Source: JBLNDG01 sp050261415
GTDB taxonomy: Bacteria > Bacillota > Clostridia > Lutisporales > Lutisporaceae
DNA length: 28,816 nucleotides
Reading direction: 5' to 3'
NCBI GenBank assembly: GCA_050261415.1
Contig: JBLNDG010000122.1
Location: forward strand, 1-28,816
Shown here: piece by piece, positions 8,970 to 17,638 of the stretch
Layout of the letters: each line of letters begins with the position of its first letter
How positions within the stretch are numbered: position 1 is the stretch's first letter
Translations under genes and position numbers: made by a program
The notes under the pieces: generated by a model
Database searches by the model: none
Told to the model about the DNA's origin: nothing
The model's input: only the letters and a program-made list of their open reading frames with translations

Positions 8970-9746
8970 ATGAGTAGAGATTATCCGATTATTGGCATTA
9001 CAGCGAGACACAGAGACCGGTCTGCAGATGATGGTATCACTGCACTTGGTAACCGTATACATTTTGCTGTTATTGGGCATTCGTGGGCAATTGTAAAATG
9101 TGGCGCATTGCCGGTTATCCTTCCTATACCGGAAGAGGGTAATTACTGTGAAATATCAAAACGATACCTTAATATGATTGACGGACTTATTATCACAGAG
9201 GGAGAGGACATGTCTCCATCTACATACGGAGCAGAAAAAGCTAAAGAGTGCTCAGATGAACTGGATGAACGCAAGGATGCATTTGAGTTGGAAATCCTGC
9301 GCCAGGCATGTGAAATGGATATGCCGATTCTTGGGATCTGCAGGGGAATACATGTTCTTAATGTGTTGTTTGGTGGTACTTTATGTCAGGATATTCCTAC
9401 CTATTTTGAAAGAAATATTGAGATTAGGCATTGTGCAGATGGGGATGAGAGATATCGTAATTTCCACAATGTTCGTTTAGCGGATAACTCGATTGTAAAG
9501 AGATGTTATAAAAAAAATGAGTTGCTTGTAAATTCGATCCATCATCAGGCTATTGCTAATTTGGCTGGATCTCTGACGCCGACAGCCTGGAGCGATGACG
9601 GCGTAATCGAGGCGGTAGAAATGCGCGATAAACTTTTTGTACTTGCATTACAATGGCACCCGGAACGTATATGGGATGAAGAACCAATTCATCTTAAAGT
9701 TTTTGAAGAGTTTGTGGTATGTGCCAGACAATACATGATGAGATGA
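8970..9746 (+). CDS. Gamma-glutamyl-GABA hydrolase-like class I amidotransferase (PuuD family)
   Basis: A 258-residue peptidase C26 protein. PuuD cleaves gamma-glutamyl-4-aminobutyrate to glutamate and GABA in the cytoplasm. The nucleophile lies in GICRGIHVLN (C124), the catalytic His and Glu are in QWHPE (H230, E232), and the NSIHHQAI segment typical of the family precedes them. Length and motif order are normal. The start ATG is preceded by GGTGGAG. There is no putrescine-degradation neighbourhood. In butirosin synthesis a gamma-glutamyl cap is placed on the ACP-bound GABA unit and later removed by the cyclotransferase BtrG. A PuuD-type enzyme here could do the same deprotection by hydrolysis, which is inference from context. 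Confidence 0.85.
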   Translation: MSRDYPIIGITARHRDRSADDGITALGNRIHFAVIGHSWAIVKCGALPVILPIPEEGNYCEISKRYLNMIDGLIITEGEDMSPSTYGAEKAKECSDELDERKDAFELEILRQACEMDMPILGICRGIHVLNVLFGGTLCQDIPTYFERNIEIRHCADGDERYRNFHNVRLADNSIVKRCYKKNELLVNSIHHQAIANLAGSLTPTAWSDDGVIEAVEMRDKLFVLALQWHPERIWDEEPIHLKVFEEFVVCARQYMMR

Positions 9747-10711
9747 GTTGTAATATTAATAAAGAAAAAATTTGCAATAATGTTGCACAGATAAGGATCA
9801 TTGCCGAACAACTGTTTCCTATAGATAATATTATCGCATTGAAAAAATCTAGATATGGCTTGGAAGCAAAGACTTTTGAGCTGAAAACGACAAGGGAGGA
9901 ATTTGTGCTTAAATGTTATCCTGCTTCCAGAATATCTGATGTACAAAACGAAACTCATATTATTGAATATTTAAATGCAAACGGCATTCCTCCATTTTTA
10001 GTGAAGAGCCGGGATGGCAACCGTTATGCGATCAGTAGATACGGAATATTCGTTTTGCTGAAACGCATTAAGGGTGTTCACCAAAAGCGTATTAAAAATC
10101 AAAAACAGGCAAAAGCTTTTGGGATGGAATTAGGCAGGATACATAATATTTTAAGTGGATTATCATCAGATAAAAGTATCCCTGATGTCAAGTGTATTGA
10201 TTATATCTTAGGCGTAAAAAATCAGTTAAAGCAATGTGATCGCTGGAAAGGGAGTACATGTGCAAGAGAATTTATTCAAACTGTAGAATCTGTTAACTGG
10301 TTATCGTTTTCTAAAAAATGGTATACAAAAGGTGTAATCCATTCTGATATAACAATTGATAATTTGATCTTTAATAACGATGCAATATATGTGATCGATT
10401 ATGGTGATGCCGGAGTTGGCTGGCTTTTAATGGATCTTAGTATTTCAATTATCAGCCTTGCCATTATCGACAAAAAGTTTGTTGATGAAATATTCAGGCA
10501 AATCCTTCTTGGGTATAGAGCAACATCCATGTTGAATGATCATGAGTATAAAGATCTGGGAGAATTCATAAAGTTAGGCTGCTTACGAAAATGGTCGGCA
10601 TATTTTGATTATCTTCAAAATCGTAATACTGTAATAAAGAAATACGATATTTACTTAAATGCAATAAATTTACTTCCATCTATTGATAAAAAAATAAGAG
10701 GATGTCTATGA
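9743..10711 (+). CDS. Small-molecule kinase, APH/homoserine-kinase-II-like
   Basis: A protein-kinase-fold phosphotransferase of about 322 residues, in the family that phosphorylates aminoglycosides, homoserine, choline or related small alcohols. Counting from the ATG at 9743, the ATP lysine is in FVLKCYP (K57), the Brenner motif is HSDITIDN (H200, D202, N207) and the metal-binding Asp is in IDYGDAG (D219). I prefer the ATG at 9743 because it gives a 4-bp ATGA overlap with the hydrolase; an in-frame ATG at 9719 would add 8 residues inside the upstream gene. In a cluster it could phosphorylate a hydroxyl of the product or an intermediate, for activation or self-protection. The substrate is not deducible. 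Confidence 0.8.
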   Translation: MSCNINKEKICNNVAQIRIIAEQLFPIDNIIALKKSRYGLEAKTFELKTTREEFVLKCYPASRISDVQNETHIIEYLNANGIPPFLVKSRDGNRYAISRYGIFVLLKRIKGVHQKRIKNQKQAKAFGMELGRIHNILSGLSSDKSIPDVKCIDYILGVKNQLKQCDRWKGSTCAREFIQTVESVNWLSFSKKWYTKGVIHSDITIDNLIFNNDAIYVIDYGDAGVGWLLMDLSISIISLAIIDKKFVDEIFRQILLGYRATSMLNDHEYKDLGEFIKLGCLRKWSAYFDYLQNRNTVIKKYDIYLNAINLLPSIDKKIRGCL

Positions 10712-10748
10712 GAAATATAATCAATTAAAACATTAAGGAGGAATAAAT

Positions 10749-11300
10749 TTGAATAACATTGATTTTAAAACATCTGCACTGCTCATTATTGATGTGCAAA
10801 AGGATTATTGGAATTTCCCACAGCCGATTCGGGATGACTTTATTGAAACCATTCAAGATCTTGTGGGGCGGTTTAAAAAACGAAATGTAACAATAATTTA
10901 TGTTAAACACATCAGTCGGCGACCCGGAAGATATTTTCAAAAGAATACTCCTGGCAGCGAATTGATTGATGATTTGCATCCTGATGAAAATGATTTTATT
11001 ATTGAAAAAAATACACCCGGATGTTTTTATGAAACAGATTTGGACAAAATTTTAAAAGAAAAAGGTATTAAAACGCTTTTTATTGCAGGTTTGCAGACTC
11101 ATCACTGTTGCGATACTACTTGCAGAGAAGCTTCGGCCAGGAACTACACTACGTATATCGTAAAGGATGCAGTAGACACATTTGATATTACCGGAATTGA
11201 TGGTAAAAATATCGAAAGATCTGTTTTAAATTATATCACGTTAAGTATTCTTGGAGACGGGTTCTGCAAAATTATAAGCCTTGAAGATATACCCAAATAA
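10749..11300 (+). CDS. Isochorismatase-fold cysteine hydrolase
   Basis: 183 residues, the usual length for single-domain isochorismatase/nicotinamidase-like hydrolases, which cleave amides, carbamates or enol ethers. The triad can be read as D15 in IIDVQKDY, K87 in IIEKNTPG and C120 in GLQTHHCC, followed by a conserved TTCREASARNY helix. The start is TTG at 10749, fixed by a perfect AAGGAGG at 10734-10740 with no alternative ATG. An adjacent cysteine (C121) follows the presumed nucleophile. Next to an argininosuccinate-synthase-like gene, an amide or ureido substrate is plausible but unproven. Confidence 0.83.
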   Translation: MNNIDFKTSALLIIDVQKDYWNFPQPIRDDFIETIQDLVGRFKKRNVTIIYVKHISRRPGRYFQKNTPGSELIDDLHPDENDFIIEKNTPGCFYETDLDKILKEKGIKTLFIAGLQTHHCCDTTCREASARNYTTYIVKDAVDTFDITGIDGKNIERSVLNYITLSILGDGFCKIISLEDIPK

Positions 11301-11347
11301 GCAAATTTGTGTAAAAAACAGGACTAAGAAGTAAGGAGGTTTATTTT

Positions 11348-12478
11348 ATGCTGAACAAAATTAACACAAAGAACGGAAACGGTTATCAGGCAGTTGCTCT
11401 TTATTCCGGCGGTACAGATTCTACTGTTGCAGCATTGTTGGCAAAACCTGTTGTAGGCGACAATATACTTCTATTAATGATCGATTTGGGATGTACGGAA
11501 GAAAGTATACAGCAGGCTCGTAAACGTGCTGAAATCCTTAAAATGGATTTTCATGTCATTAACGGAGTGAAAGATTTTGCGCAGCGGTTTATCAGCGAAG
11601 CCATTCGGATGAATGGTTCATACTTTGGGTATCCTCTCGGGACGCCTTTGGGCAGGGCATATATGATGGAGATTGCTTTGGACTTTTTAGACAAAAACAG
11701 TAACATACGGCGCTATATAATTCATGGGTGCAATGCCAATCAAAATACACGGTTCCGAATTGAAAAACTTTGCAAATCCGATCAGAATATAGTTGCAATC
11801 GGTCCTCTTACCACAAAAAAATATACCCGTGAAGAAAAATGTCAGATACTTTTAAATCATAATATTCCAGTCACCGATGGGGATAACTATGCTCAGGACG
11901 AAAATATTTATTGTCGTGCATTAGAAGGAGATGTTTTTAACAATCTGGCATGTATTGATGAAAACATATACAAAATTACCTGTAACCCAATTGATGCACC
12001 TAATGAGCCGGAGGTTATCTCGATAGGCTTCAAAAATGGAATTCCGGTCTCGCTGAATAATGCAGAAATGGATCTTGATGAGATCATTATTAAGTGCAGA
12101 GAACTTGGCGCAAAACATGGAATTGGCCGGATTATTAGCCTTGAAGATACTATCCCCGAACTTGGTTATAAAGAAAGAGGTATCTATGAATCACCTGCCA
12201 GTGTAATATTATCTACGGCACATCAATACCTTGAAGGAATCATATTAAACAAAACAGAACGCCTGATCAAAGCGGATCTTGATAAAAAGTGGTCTGAAAT
12301 TGTATACAGAGGCGATTGGTTTGGTTCTGACAGAAAAGAGATTTCAGAATTTTGCAAAGTATTCTACGAAAAAACTAACGGTACAGTATACTTACAGTTA
12401 TACAAAGGGTCTGTTTGGATTCTGAATGCAGATGTGCCTAACTCTCTACTGATTAAAGACAGTCACGGAGCTTATTAA
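11348..12478 (+). CDS. Argininosuccinate-synthase-like ATP-dependent C-N ligase with altered substrate pocket
   Basis: 376 residues, homologous along its length to ArgG, which adenylates citrulline and joins it to aspartate. Conserved family features are the PP-loop YSGGTDST (19-26), DENIYCRALEG, PIDAPNEPE, AKHGIGRI and RGIYESPA. Residues that hold substrates in ArgG differ: the usual GCTGKGNDQVRFE segment reads GCNANQNTRFRIE (127-139), replacing the Thr and Asp that contact the amino acids, and GTSLARP reads GTPLGRA (98-104). The protein is also slightly shorter than housekeeping ArgG (~400). No argH is nearby. It probably adenylates a ureido, amide or carboxylate group of a pathway intermediate and couples it to an amine. 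A strong AAGGAGG lies ahead of the ATG. Confidence 0.85.
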   Translation: MLNKINTKNGNGYQAVALYSGGTDSTVAALLAKPVVGDNILLLMIDLGCTEESIQQARKRAEILKMDFHVINGVKDFAQRFISEAIRMNGSYFGYPLGTPLGRAYMMEIALDFLDKNSNIRRYIIHGCNANQNTRFRIEKLCKSDQNIVAIGPLTTKKYTREEKCQILLNHNIPVTDGDNYAQDENIYCRALEGDVFNNLACIDENIYKITCNPIDAPNEPEVISIGFKNGIPVSLNNAEMDLDEIIIKCRELGAKHGIGRIISLEDTIPELGYKERGIYESPASVILSTAHQYLEGIILNKTERLIKADLDKKWSEIVYRGDWFGSDRKEISEFCKVFYEKTNGTVYLQLYKGSVWILNADVPNSLLIKDSHGAY

Positions 12479-12544
12479 TAGCATCATATGCTTAAAATAA
12501 CGTTTCAGGCAGAGTAACAGCAATGCTAAAAGGTGGTGTTTGAT

Positions 12545-12805
12545 ATGTCTTACAATACCGTAGATGAAATGTTTCAAACAATTAGAGATATTTTATTAAA
12601 AACTATTCCTAATATTCAGACGGAGAATCTTGATGAAAATACTGATTTGTATGAAGTCGGATTGGATTCAATTAATAGCGTGAATTTTGCTATGGCAATC
12701 GAAGAACAATATAATATTACGTTCAAAGATGAACATATATTAGGGCAAAACTTCGCAACGATTGGTAGAATAAAACAGCTGTTAAAGGGAGAATATATAA
12801 AATGA
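12545..12805 (+). CDS. Acyl carrier protein (first copy)
   Basis: 86 residues with the four-helix carrier fold and the phosphopantetheine site GLDSINSVNF (S42). Acidic helix II/III residues (MAIEEQYN, FKDEH) are typical. The start is ATG at 12545 behind AAAGGTGG; an in-frame GTG at 12533 would lie within the ribosome binding site. The last 4 bp overlap the first radical SAM gene (ATGA), suggesting that the two proteins work together, perhaps with the radical SAM enzyme acting on a carrier-bound substrate. It has no fused catalytic domain. Confidence 0.9.
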   Translation: MSYNTVDEMFQTIRDILLKTIPNIQTENLDENTDLYEVGLDSINSVNFAMAIEEQYNITFKDEHILGQNFATIGRIKQLLKGEYIK

Positions 12806-14286
12806 ATATAGCTCTCATCAGTTTCCCAATGATAGAACGTAATTATAGCCGCAAAGAGCGTTCACAGTCCAGAGGGGAAATCGGCAATCATTTAGGTATT
12901 GGTTATATTGGGGCTGTTTGTCGTGAAGCAGGCCATAATGTAACACTATATGATTGTCCGAATGAAGATATCAGCTTTCCCCGTCTCGTTGAACTAATAA
13001 ATGCAAATACATATGATGTTATTGGAATTTCTCTATATTATCCTACCCGGCACCTGTTAGGAAGATTCTTATCCCGCCTTAATTCACGCGATGCTTTTAT
13101 CGTGCTTGGAGGGCATTATGTAAGTACTGTGCCGGAAGAAATACTTTTTAATTTCCAACGTGTTGATTGTGTTGTTATCGGAGAAGGCGAAAATGCAATA
13201 GTACAGCTTCTAAGCGCACTCTCGGAAAATAAAAGGGATTTTTCGAATATTCCCGGTATTTGCTATCGTAACGGAACAGAAATTGTTCAAACCTCAAAAG
13301 CTGTCATTATTAAAGATTTGGATCAAATACCTGAACCGATTAGAAATCTGGTACCAAACCAAAAAGTTACTCCTGTAATTGCAACACGAGGATGTTATAA
13401 GCGTTGCGCATTTTGCGATGTACGGAGTTTCTATGAAAAATGCGAAGGGCCTGTTTATCGTTGGCGAAGCCCGGAAAATGTAGCAAATGAAATAATCAAA
13501 TTAAGCAAGTTAGGCCTCAAGTATTTTGATATTATAGATGACAATTTTCTTGGAGTTTCCCGGGTTAAAGGTTGGATCGATACTTTTTGCTCAGTATTAG
13601 AGAAAGCAAAGGTAGAGGTCGAACTAGAAATAAACACCAGGGTGGATAATTTATGTTATGAAGATCTTGTCAAGCTGAAAAAAGTAGGCTTAGTCGAAGT
13701 CGGTCTTGGCATTGAAAATGGGAATGAACATGTTTTAAAGCGTTTTAACAAAAAAGCTACTGTTGAGCAAGCTAAACAGGCGGTTCAATTACTAAGGAAG
13801 CTTGACTTGAGAATTGGTTCTGGATTTATCTTTTTTGAACCGGATACGATTTTGTCGGACATTTTGGTAAATATTCGTTTTTTAAGAAAGATTGACTATT
13901 TTTCATTTACGACTGCAATGCCGATATGTTTGTTCCGACCGCTTGTTCTGGTACCTGGAACACCGTTGTATATGCGATATAAGGAGCAGAACAGGTTATC
14001 AAATAAATACCCTGGATATAGTTTCTCTGATGAAAAGACACAGATTCTGTTTAACTTATTAGAGAATATCAAGCAAAGATTTGATACGATTTCTCATACT
14101 ATCATTTCTATGTATCCTCAACATTCGGTTGAAAGAACCCGCTTGCTTGAGGAGCTGATAGAAATAGAATTTTGCTTTATAGAAAGCGTAATAGACGAAA
14201 TCGAAAGAGGGAAAAAAGATACATTTTATTCAATGGATGCATTACATGAAAACCTGGATAAGTTTGAAAGAACTATTGGTCATTAA
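12802..14286 (+). CDS. B12-binding-domain radical SAM enzyme (first of three)
   Basis: 494 residues. The N-terminal ~190 residues form a cobalamin-binding-type Rossmann domain (GYIGAVCREAGHNVTLYDCP, VLGGHY, IGEGENAI). They are followed by the radical SAM barrel with the cluster motif ATRGCYKRCAFC (C198, C202, C205), DDNFLG and GLGIENGN. The classic DxHxxG lower-ligand motif is absent, as in many B12-radical SAM enzymes that bind cobalamin base-off without it. The family performs C- or P-methylations and some ring contractions. BchE-like automatic labels are not supported here, because no porphyrin genes are present. The HD-domain gene follows after 50 bp. It shares the N-terminal NERxxxRKxR / GxIGNHLG signature with the protein at 17639. 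Confidence 0.9.
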   Translation: MNIALISFPMIERNYSRKERSQSRGEIGNHLGIGYIGAVCREAGHNVTLYDCPNEDISFPRLVELINANTYDVIGISLYYPTRHLLGRFLSRLNSRDAFIVLGGHYVSTVPEEILFNFQRVDCVVIGEGENAIVQLLSALSENKRDFSNIPGICYRNGTEIVQTSKAVIIKDLDQIPEPIRNLVPNQKVTPVIATRGCYKRCAFCDVRSFYEKCEGPVYRWRSPENVANEIIKLSKLGLKYFDIIDDNFLGVSRVKGWIDTFCSVLEKAKVEVELEINTRVDNLCYEDLVKLKKVGLVEVGLGIENGNEHVLKRFNKKATVEQAKQAVQLLRKLDLRIGSGFIFFEPDTILSDILVNIRFLRKIDYFSFTTAMPICLFRPLVLVPGTPLYMRYKEQNRLSNKYPGYSFSDEKTQILFNLLENIKQRFDTISHTIISMYPQHSVERTRLLEELIEIEFCFIESVIDEIERGKKDTFYSMDALHENLDKFERTIGH

Positions 14287-14336
14287 AAAATTGTTGAATT
14301 TACCAAAACGGAAAAATTTTGAGGAGGATGAAAAGC

Positions 14337-14909
14337 ATGTTGGATATGGAAAGAATGAAAAACCATTTATTGGATTTGGGCGGAACTTATATTTATAATC
14401 ATGCCAGACGTTGCCTTGTTATCGCTAAAATGTTGGCTGAGGAAGAAAAAATGATATATAACGATGACATTTTAACGTTCTCCTGTTATTTCCATGACAT
14501 CAGTGCATTTAAACCGTACCGTCCCGATGGGGCGTTTGACCATGCGGAGGAATCCGGCAAAATTATGCCGGCACTTGCTGAAGAATATGGTATCAATGAT
14601 CCTGATATGATAAATACTATTGTAGAAGCTGTAAAATATCATGATAAACGTGGTTGCGGTACAGCTAACGAAACGAAATTGCTGAGAAACGCTGATGCAA
14701 TTGATTATCTTGGTTTTATGGCTGTTGCACGTGATTTTTCAAAACAACCCAATGATATGTCAAAAGCTGTTGCAGCATTAAAAAAACATTTGAATGCTTT
14801 TAGCGCCCTTTTAGAGCTTGAGTCAGCCAAACGTATAGCCGAACCACGAATCAAGAAACTGGAAATGTTCTTATCCGAGTTTCAAGAAGAAAGCTTCGGG
14901 CTTTATTGA
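14337..14909 (+). CDS. HD-domain phosphohydrolase-like protein
   Basis: About 190 residues, one HD domain. Metal ligands by pattern, counted from the ATG at 14337, are H22 in YNHARR, H53/D54 in YFHDIS, H69 in DHAEES, H102 in VKYHDK and D120 in NADAIDY. I choose ATG 14337 because GGAGG at 14323-14327 sits 9 nt upstream; TTG 14319 and ATG 14328 are too close to or overlap that site. HD proteins of this size often remove phosphates from nucleotides. The position directly behind a B12-radical SAM gene recalls oxetanocin, where OxsA (HD) and OxsB (B12-radical SAM) act together. That parallel is by context and size, not by demonstrated sequence identity. Confidence 0.82.
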   Translation: MLDMERMKNHLLDLGGTYIYNHARRCLVIAKMLAEEEKMIYNDDILTFSCYFHDISAFKPYRPDGAFDHAEESGKIMPALAEEYGINDPDMINTIVEAVKYHDKRGCGTANETKLLRNADAIDYLGFMAVARDFSKQPNDMSKAVAALKKHLNAFSALLELESAKRIAEPRIKKLEMFLSEFQEESFGLY

Positions 14910-14959
14910 TAGCGTATGGAAATAGAAAATATTAATATATGTGTCGGGTAGGTTTAAGA

Positions 14960-16936
14960 ATGAATCAAATCGAAGTGTATCTGCGTGATTATCATACTCT
15001 TGAATCAGCTATATTATTAGTACTTGCTGATTATCTGTCTTTGAACAGGGGCAAGGAAATTGTAATATATAAAATATGCGACGAGTTTGATGAAAGTGAT
15101 CAGACGAAAGATTTTTTACTATCATATCTACAGTTAAACAAATTTTGCGTCAATAAGGTAGAACGAAATCAGATCACGGATAGTAAAAAATTAGGCGGTG
15201 GAATTATCGATGATGAAATGTTTATTTCTGTTCATACACGTTATAATGGACATGAAAAGAGAAATTTACTGGAATATCTGGTGGCAGAAGGTTATCCGGC
15301 ATGTTCCATAAAAGAATACTGCATGAGTTTGATCTTTCCTGATTATTTGCAGTGGCGCCATAGTAATCAGGATAAAAAACATGCTGACTTCCCATGTGAT
15401 ATTAAAAATTCTACTATCGAAATTACATGTGGTTGGGATTGGAATATTCTCAACAAAGTCAGCAGGGATATTATTGCTCTTTTTAGTTCTGATCAAGCAT
15501 ACAGGCAACTATTGTGTTGGGCTGAAAGGTTTGATCCTGAATTAAACAGTATCATTTTAAAAAATAAAATAGAAACTATTAACATACTGGATATCGACAA
15601 AGACACACAGAGACCTCGTAAGGATTTGTATTGTTGGTCTGATTTCAAGAAAGTATATGGATACTTTTTCTCTAGATATTTTCAAACTGATTATTCAATA
15701 GATTTAAACATGTTGCCTAACGATTTTTCATGCTCCAATGAAGCAATAGAGAAGATTATTTCACAATTAAGCGGTTTATTGTCGACCAATCAGGATTCCC
15801 AATGGATGGAAGCATTTCACTCTATTTGGTATGGAAATCTTACGCATCTGGATAAAAAAGATTCTTCCCAGGTTTTGAGAGTATTATTAACACGCCGCAA
15901 AGAAACACCTGGCATAAACAGTATATTAAGTATACTTGGGAAAACAGAATCAACGAATCGCGTTGTCCAGGGATTACTTTATTTCCAGAAAAACTTAAGC
16001 CATTTGTTCGTTCCTGTGAAAGACTCTGTTTGCCAGCTTACCAAAAAAATATCCTGCAGTTTTATAGACCATTTGAATACATCTAAAGAATTTGTACGGT
16101 ATTTTAATAATGAGTATTTTCATGAACATTCAGTTCAGCATTTTTGTGTCAAAACCTGTCTGCGCACGGAAACTTATTTTATTGACTCAAAAGAACCGAT
16201 TAGAAATGATATGTATTATGTCCAGGGGATCATGTGTGTCAGAAGGTTATTGTCACTGCTATGCGGATTAAAGTCAGAGATTGTTGGAGAAATAGAGATT
16301 TATAAGCAAATTGAACAGGCTATAAAAAAAGCATTTGAAAAAGGAATGATAGATTACCAGAACTATGATGCCCTAAACGAATTATTGAGAGTATCGAGGG
16401 TTATACGCAAAACTTGCGAGATAAATTCGAAAGCTAATTATTCGACTATTGCTTATGATATCATGAGAAAGCACATTAAAAATTCTCAACCGGTCATAAT
16501 GATTATAGGAGCCGGGTATATGGCAACTCAGTTTTATAATTATATAAAAAACAAAGATACCAGAATAATTTGGGTTAACAGAAGCCCCGGGAAGATATAT
16601 AATTTGATAGGTTCTGATGAGAGTAGCAATGTTATTGCAGATGAGTTCAATAATTATATAAAGTACTTGAAAGTTGTGGATGGTGTATTTGTTGCAATAT
16701 CAAAAGTTCAAGAGTCATTAAAAGGTTTTGACCTTCTATCAGCGGACAGTGTAGTGGTGGATATATCATACCCTCCGGTTGTCAACCAAACAGGAGCTTT
16801 AAGCTATTATAATCTTTATAACATTGACTATCAGAAATATTCTGAATTATATACCTGTCATTCATCTTTGGAAAAAGCAAATAAAGCAATCGATAATTAT
16901 ATAAATAAACTAAATTGCTTAACGAATGAGACTTAA
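14960..16936 (+). CDS. GluRS-like tRNA-binding region fused to a glutamyl-tRNA-reductase-like domain
   Basis: About 658 residues counted from ATG 14960 (an ATG at 14939 would add seven); positions below use the longer form. Residues ~95-355 follow the C-terminal part of clostridial GltX: EGYPACSIKEY, LQWRHSNQDKKHADFP, ILNKVSRDIIALF, WAERFDPEL, RPRKDLYCWSDF and LRVLLTRRKETPG. No HIGH or KMSKS motif is seen and the catalytic front half is missing, so aminoacylation is unlikely, while the tRNA stem and anticodon-binding parts remain. Residues ~360-660 are GluTR-like: the nucleophile in VKTCLRTETY (C407; TCNRTE in HemA), GLKSEIVGEIEI and the NADPH loop IIGAGYMA (522-529). The C-terminal dimerisation domain is absent. 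It may reduce an aminoacyl-tRNA or carrier thioester to an aldehyde. No heme genes are nearby. Confidence 0.8.
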   Translation: MNQIEVYLRDYHTLESAILLVLADYLSLNRGKEIVIYKICDEFDESDQTKDFLLSYLQLNKFCVNKVERNQITDSKKLGGGIIDDEMFISVHTRYNGHEKRNLLEYLVAEGYPACSIKEYCMSLIFPDYLQWRHSNQDKKHADFPCDIKNSTIEITCGWDWNILNKVSRDIIALFSSDQAYRQLLCWAERFDPELNSIILKNKIETINILDIDKDTQRPRKDLYCWSDFKKVYGYFFSRYFQTDYSIDLNMLPNDFSCSNEAIEKIISQLSGLLSTNQDSQWMEAFHSIWYGNLTHLDKKDSSQVLRVLLTRRKETPGINSILSILGKTESTNRVVQGLLYFQKNLSHLFVPVKDSVCQLTKKISCSFIDHLNTSKEFVRYFNNEYFHEHSVQHFCVKTCLRTETYFIDSKEPIRNDMYYVQGIMCVRRLLSLLCGLKSEIVGEIEIYKQIEQAIKKAFEKGMIDYQNYDALNELLRVSRVIRKTCEINSKANYSTIAYDIMRKHIKNSQPVIMIIGAGYMATQFYNYIKNKDTRIIWVNRSPGKIYNLIGSDESSNVIADEFNNYIKYLKVVDGVFVAISKVQESLKGFDLLSADSVVVDISYPPVVNQTGALSYYNLYNIDYQKYSELYTCHSSLEKANKAIDNYINKLNCLTNET

Positions 16937-16978
16937 GAATTTGCCTTTAAAACTAAAAGAAAAGAATGTGATAGTAAA

Positions 16979-17614
16979 ATGCGTGGAAAATTAATATGTA
17001 TTTCCGGATTAGACGGTTGTGGTAAGACGACCCAGAGTAAACTTATATATAACTATATTACTAAAGAGTTAAATCTTGACTGTGCGTTTCTTAATCCATT
17101 CAAATCTGACAAAACGGATATGGTTGTTAGTGATAAAAAATACACTAGAACTATTATAAATTTTATAAAGAGATATAATATCGAAGATGATCAGTTTCAT
17201 TGTGCAGAAGTTTTATGTTATGCACAGGAGATGATTAATACGCTGATTATACCTAAATTACAGGAGGGGAAAATTGTTATAGTAGACCGGTATATAGAAA
17301 GTTCATTCTTATACTTCTACCTTTTAGGTATTAGTAGTTCCCGGTTTGATGAGATAAGAAAACAGTTGCTGTATCCTGATTTATGGGTATTTATAGATGT
17401 TCCTCCGGAAGAATGTTATAGAAGAATTCAACAAAGAGGGCAGCAACTGTACAAAACATATGAAAGCATAGAAGCTCTTAAAAAGCAAAGAGAGTATTCT
17501 CTGAACATGCAGCATGAATACCGGTATCATATTATTGATGGCAACAGACTCGAAAACGACGTATTTAAGTTAATTAAGGAATTGGTACATAAGTATGTTT
17601 TGTCTGGAATATAA
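16979..17614 (+). CDS. Thymidylate-kinase-like P-loop kinase
   Basis: 211 residues with the dTMP-kinase plan: P-loop GLDGCGKTT (10-18), the DRY motif in IVDRYIES (103-105), FIDVPPEECYRRI and a lid-like RIQQRGQQ segment. Tmk makes dTDP from dTMP, but one housekeeping copy is normal per genome, and this one sits between a reductase fusion and two radical SAM genes, so a product- or intermediate-specific kinase is more likely. It could phosphorylate a nucleoside monophosphate-like group or another phosphorylated intermediate. The ribosome binding site is weak. Sequence alone does not give the acceptor. Confidence 0.82.
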   Translation: MRGKLICISGLDGCGKTTQSKLIYNYITKELNLDCAFLNPFKSDKTDMVVSDKKYTRTIINFIKRYNIEDDQFHCAEVLCYAQEMINTLIIPKLQEGKIVIVDRYIESSFLYFYLLGISSSRFDEIRKQLLYPDLWVFIDVPPEECYRRIQQRGQQLYKTYESIEALKKQREYSLNMQHEYRYHIIDGNRLENDVFKLIKELVHKYVLSGI

Positions 17615-17638
17615 AAAACTTTGCGGGTGATATAAGTT

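Noticed and set aside
14960..16936. A hemA gene for heme or cobalamin synthesis
   Set aside because: No hemB, hemC, hemD or hemL is near, the protein carries a GluRS-derived half and lacks the dimerisation domain, and it sits inside a carrier-protein cluster.
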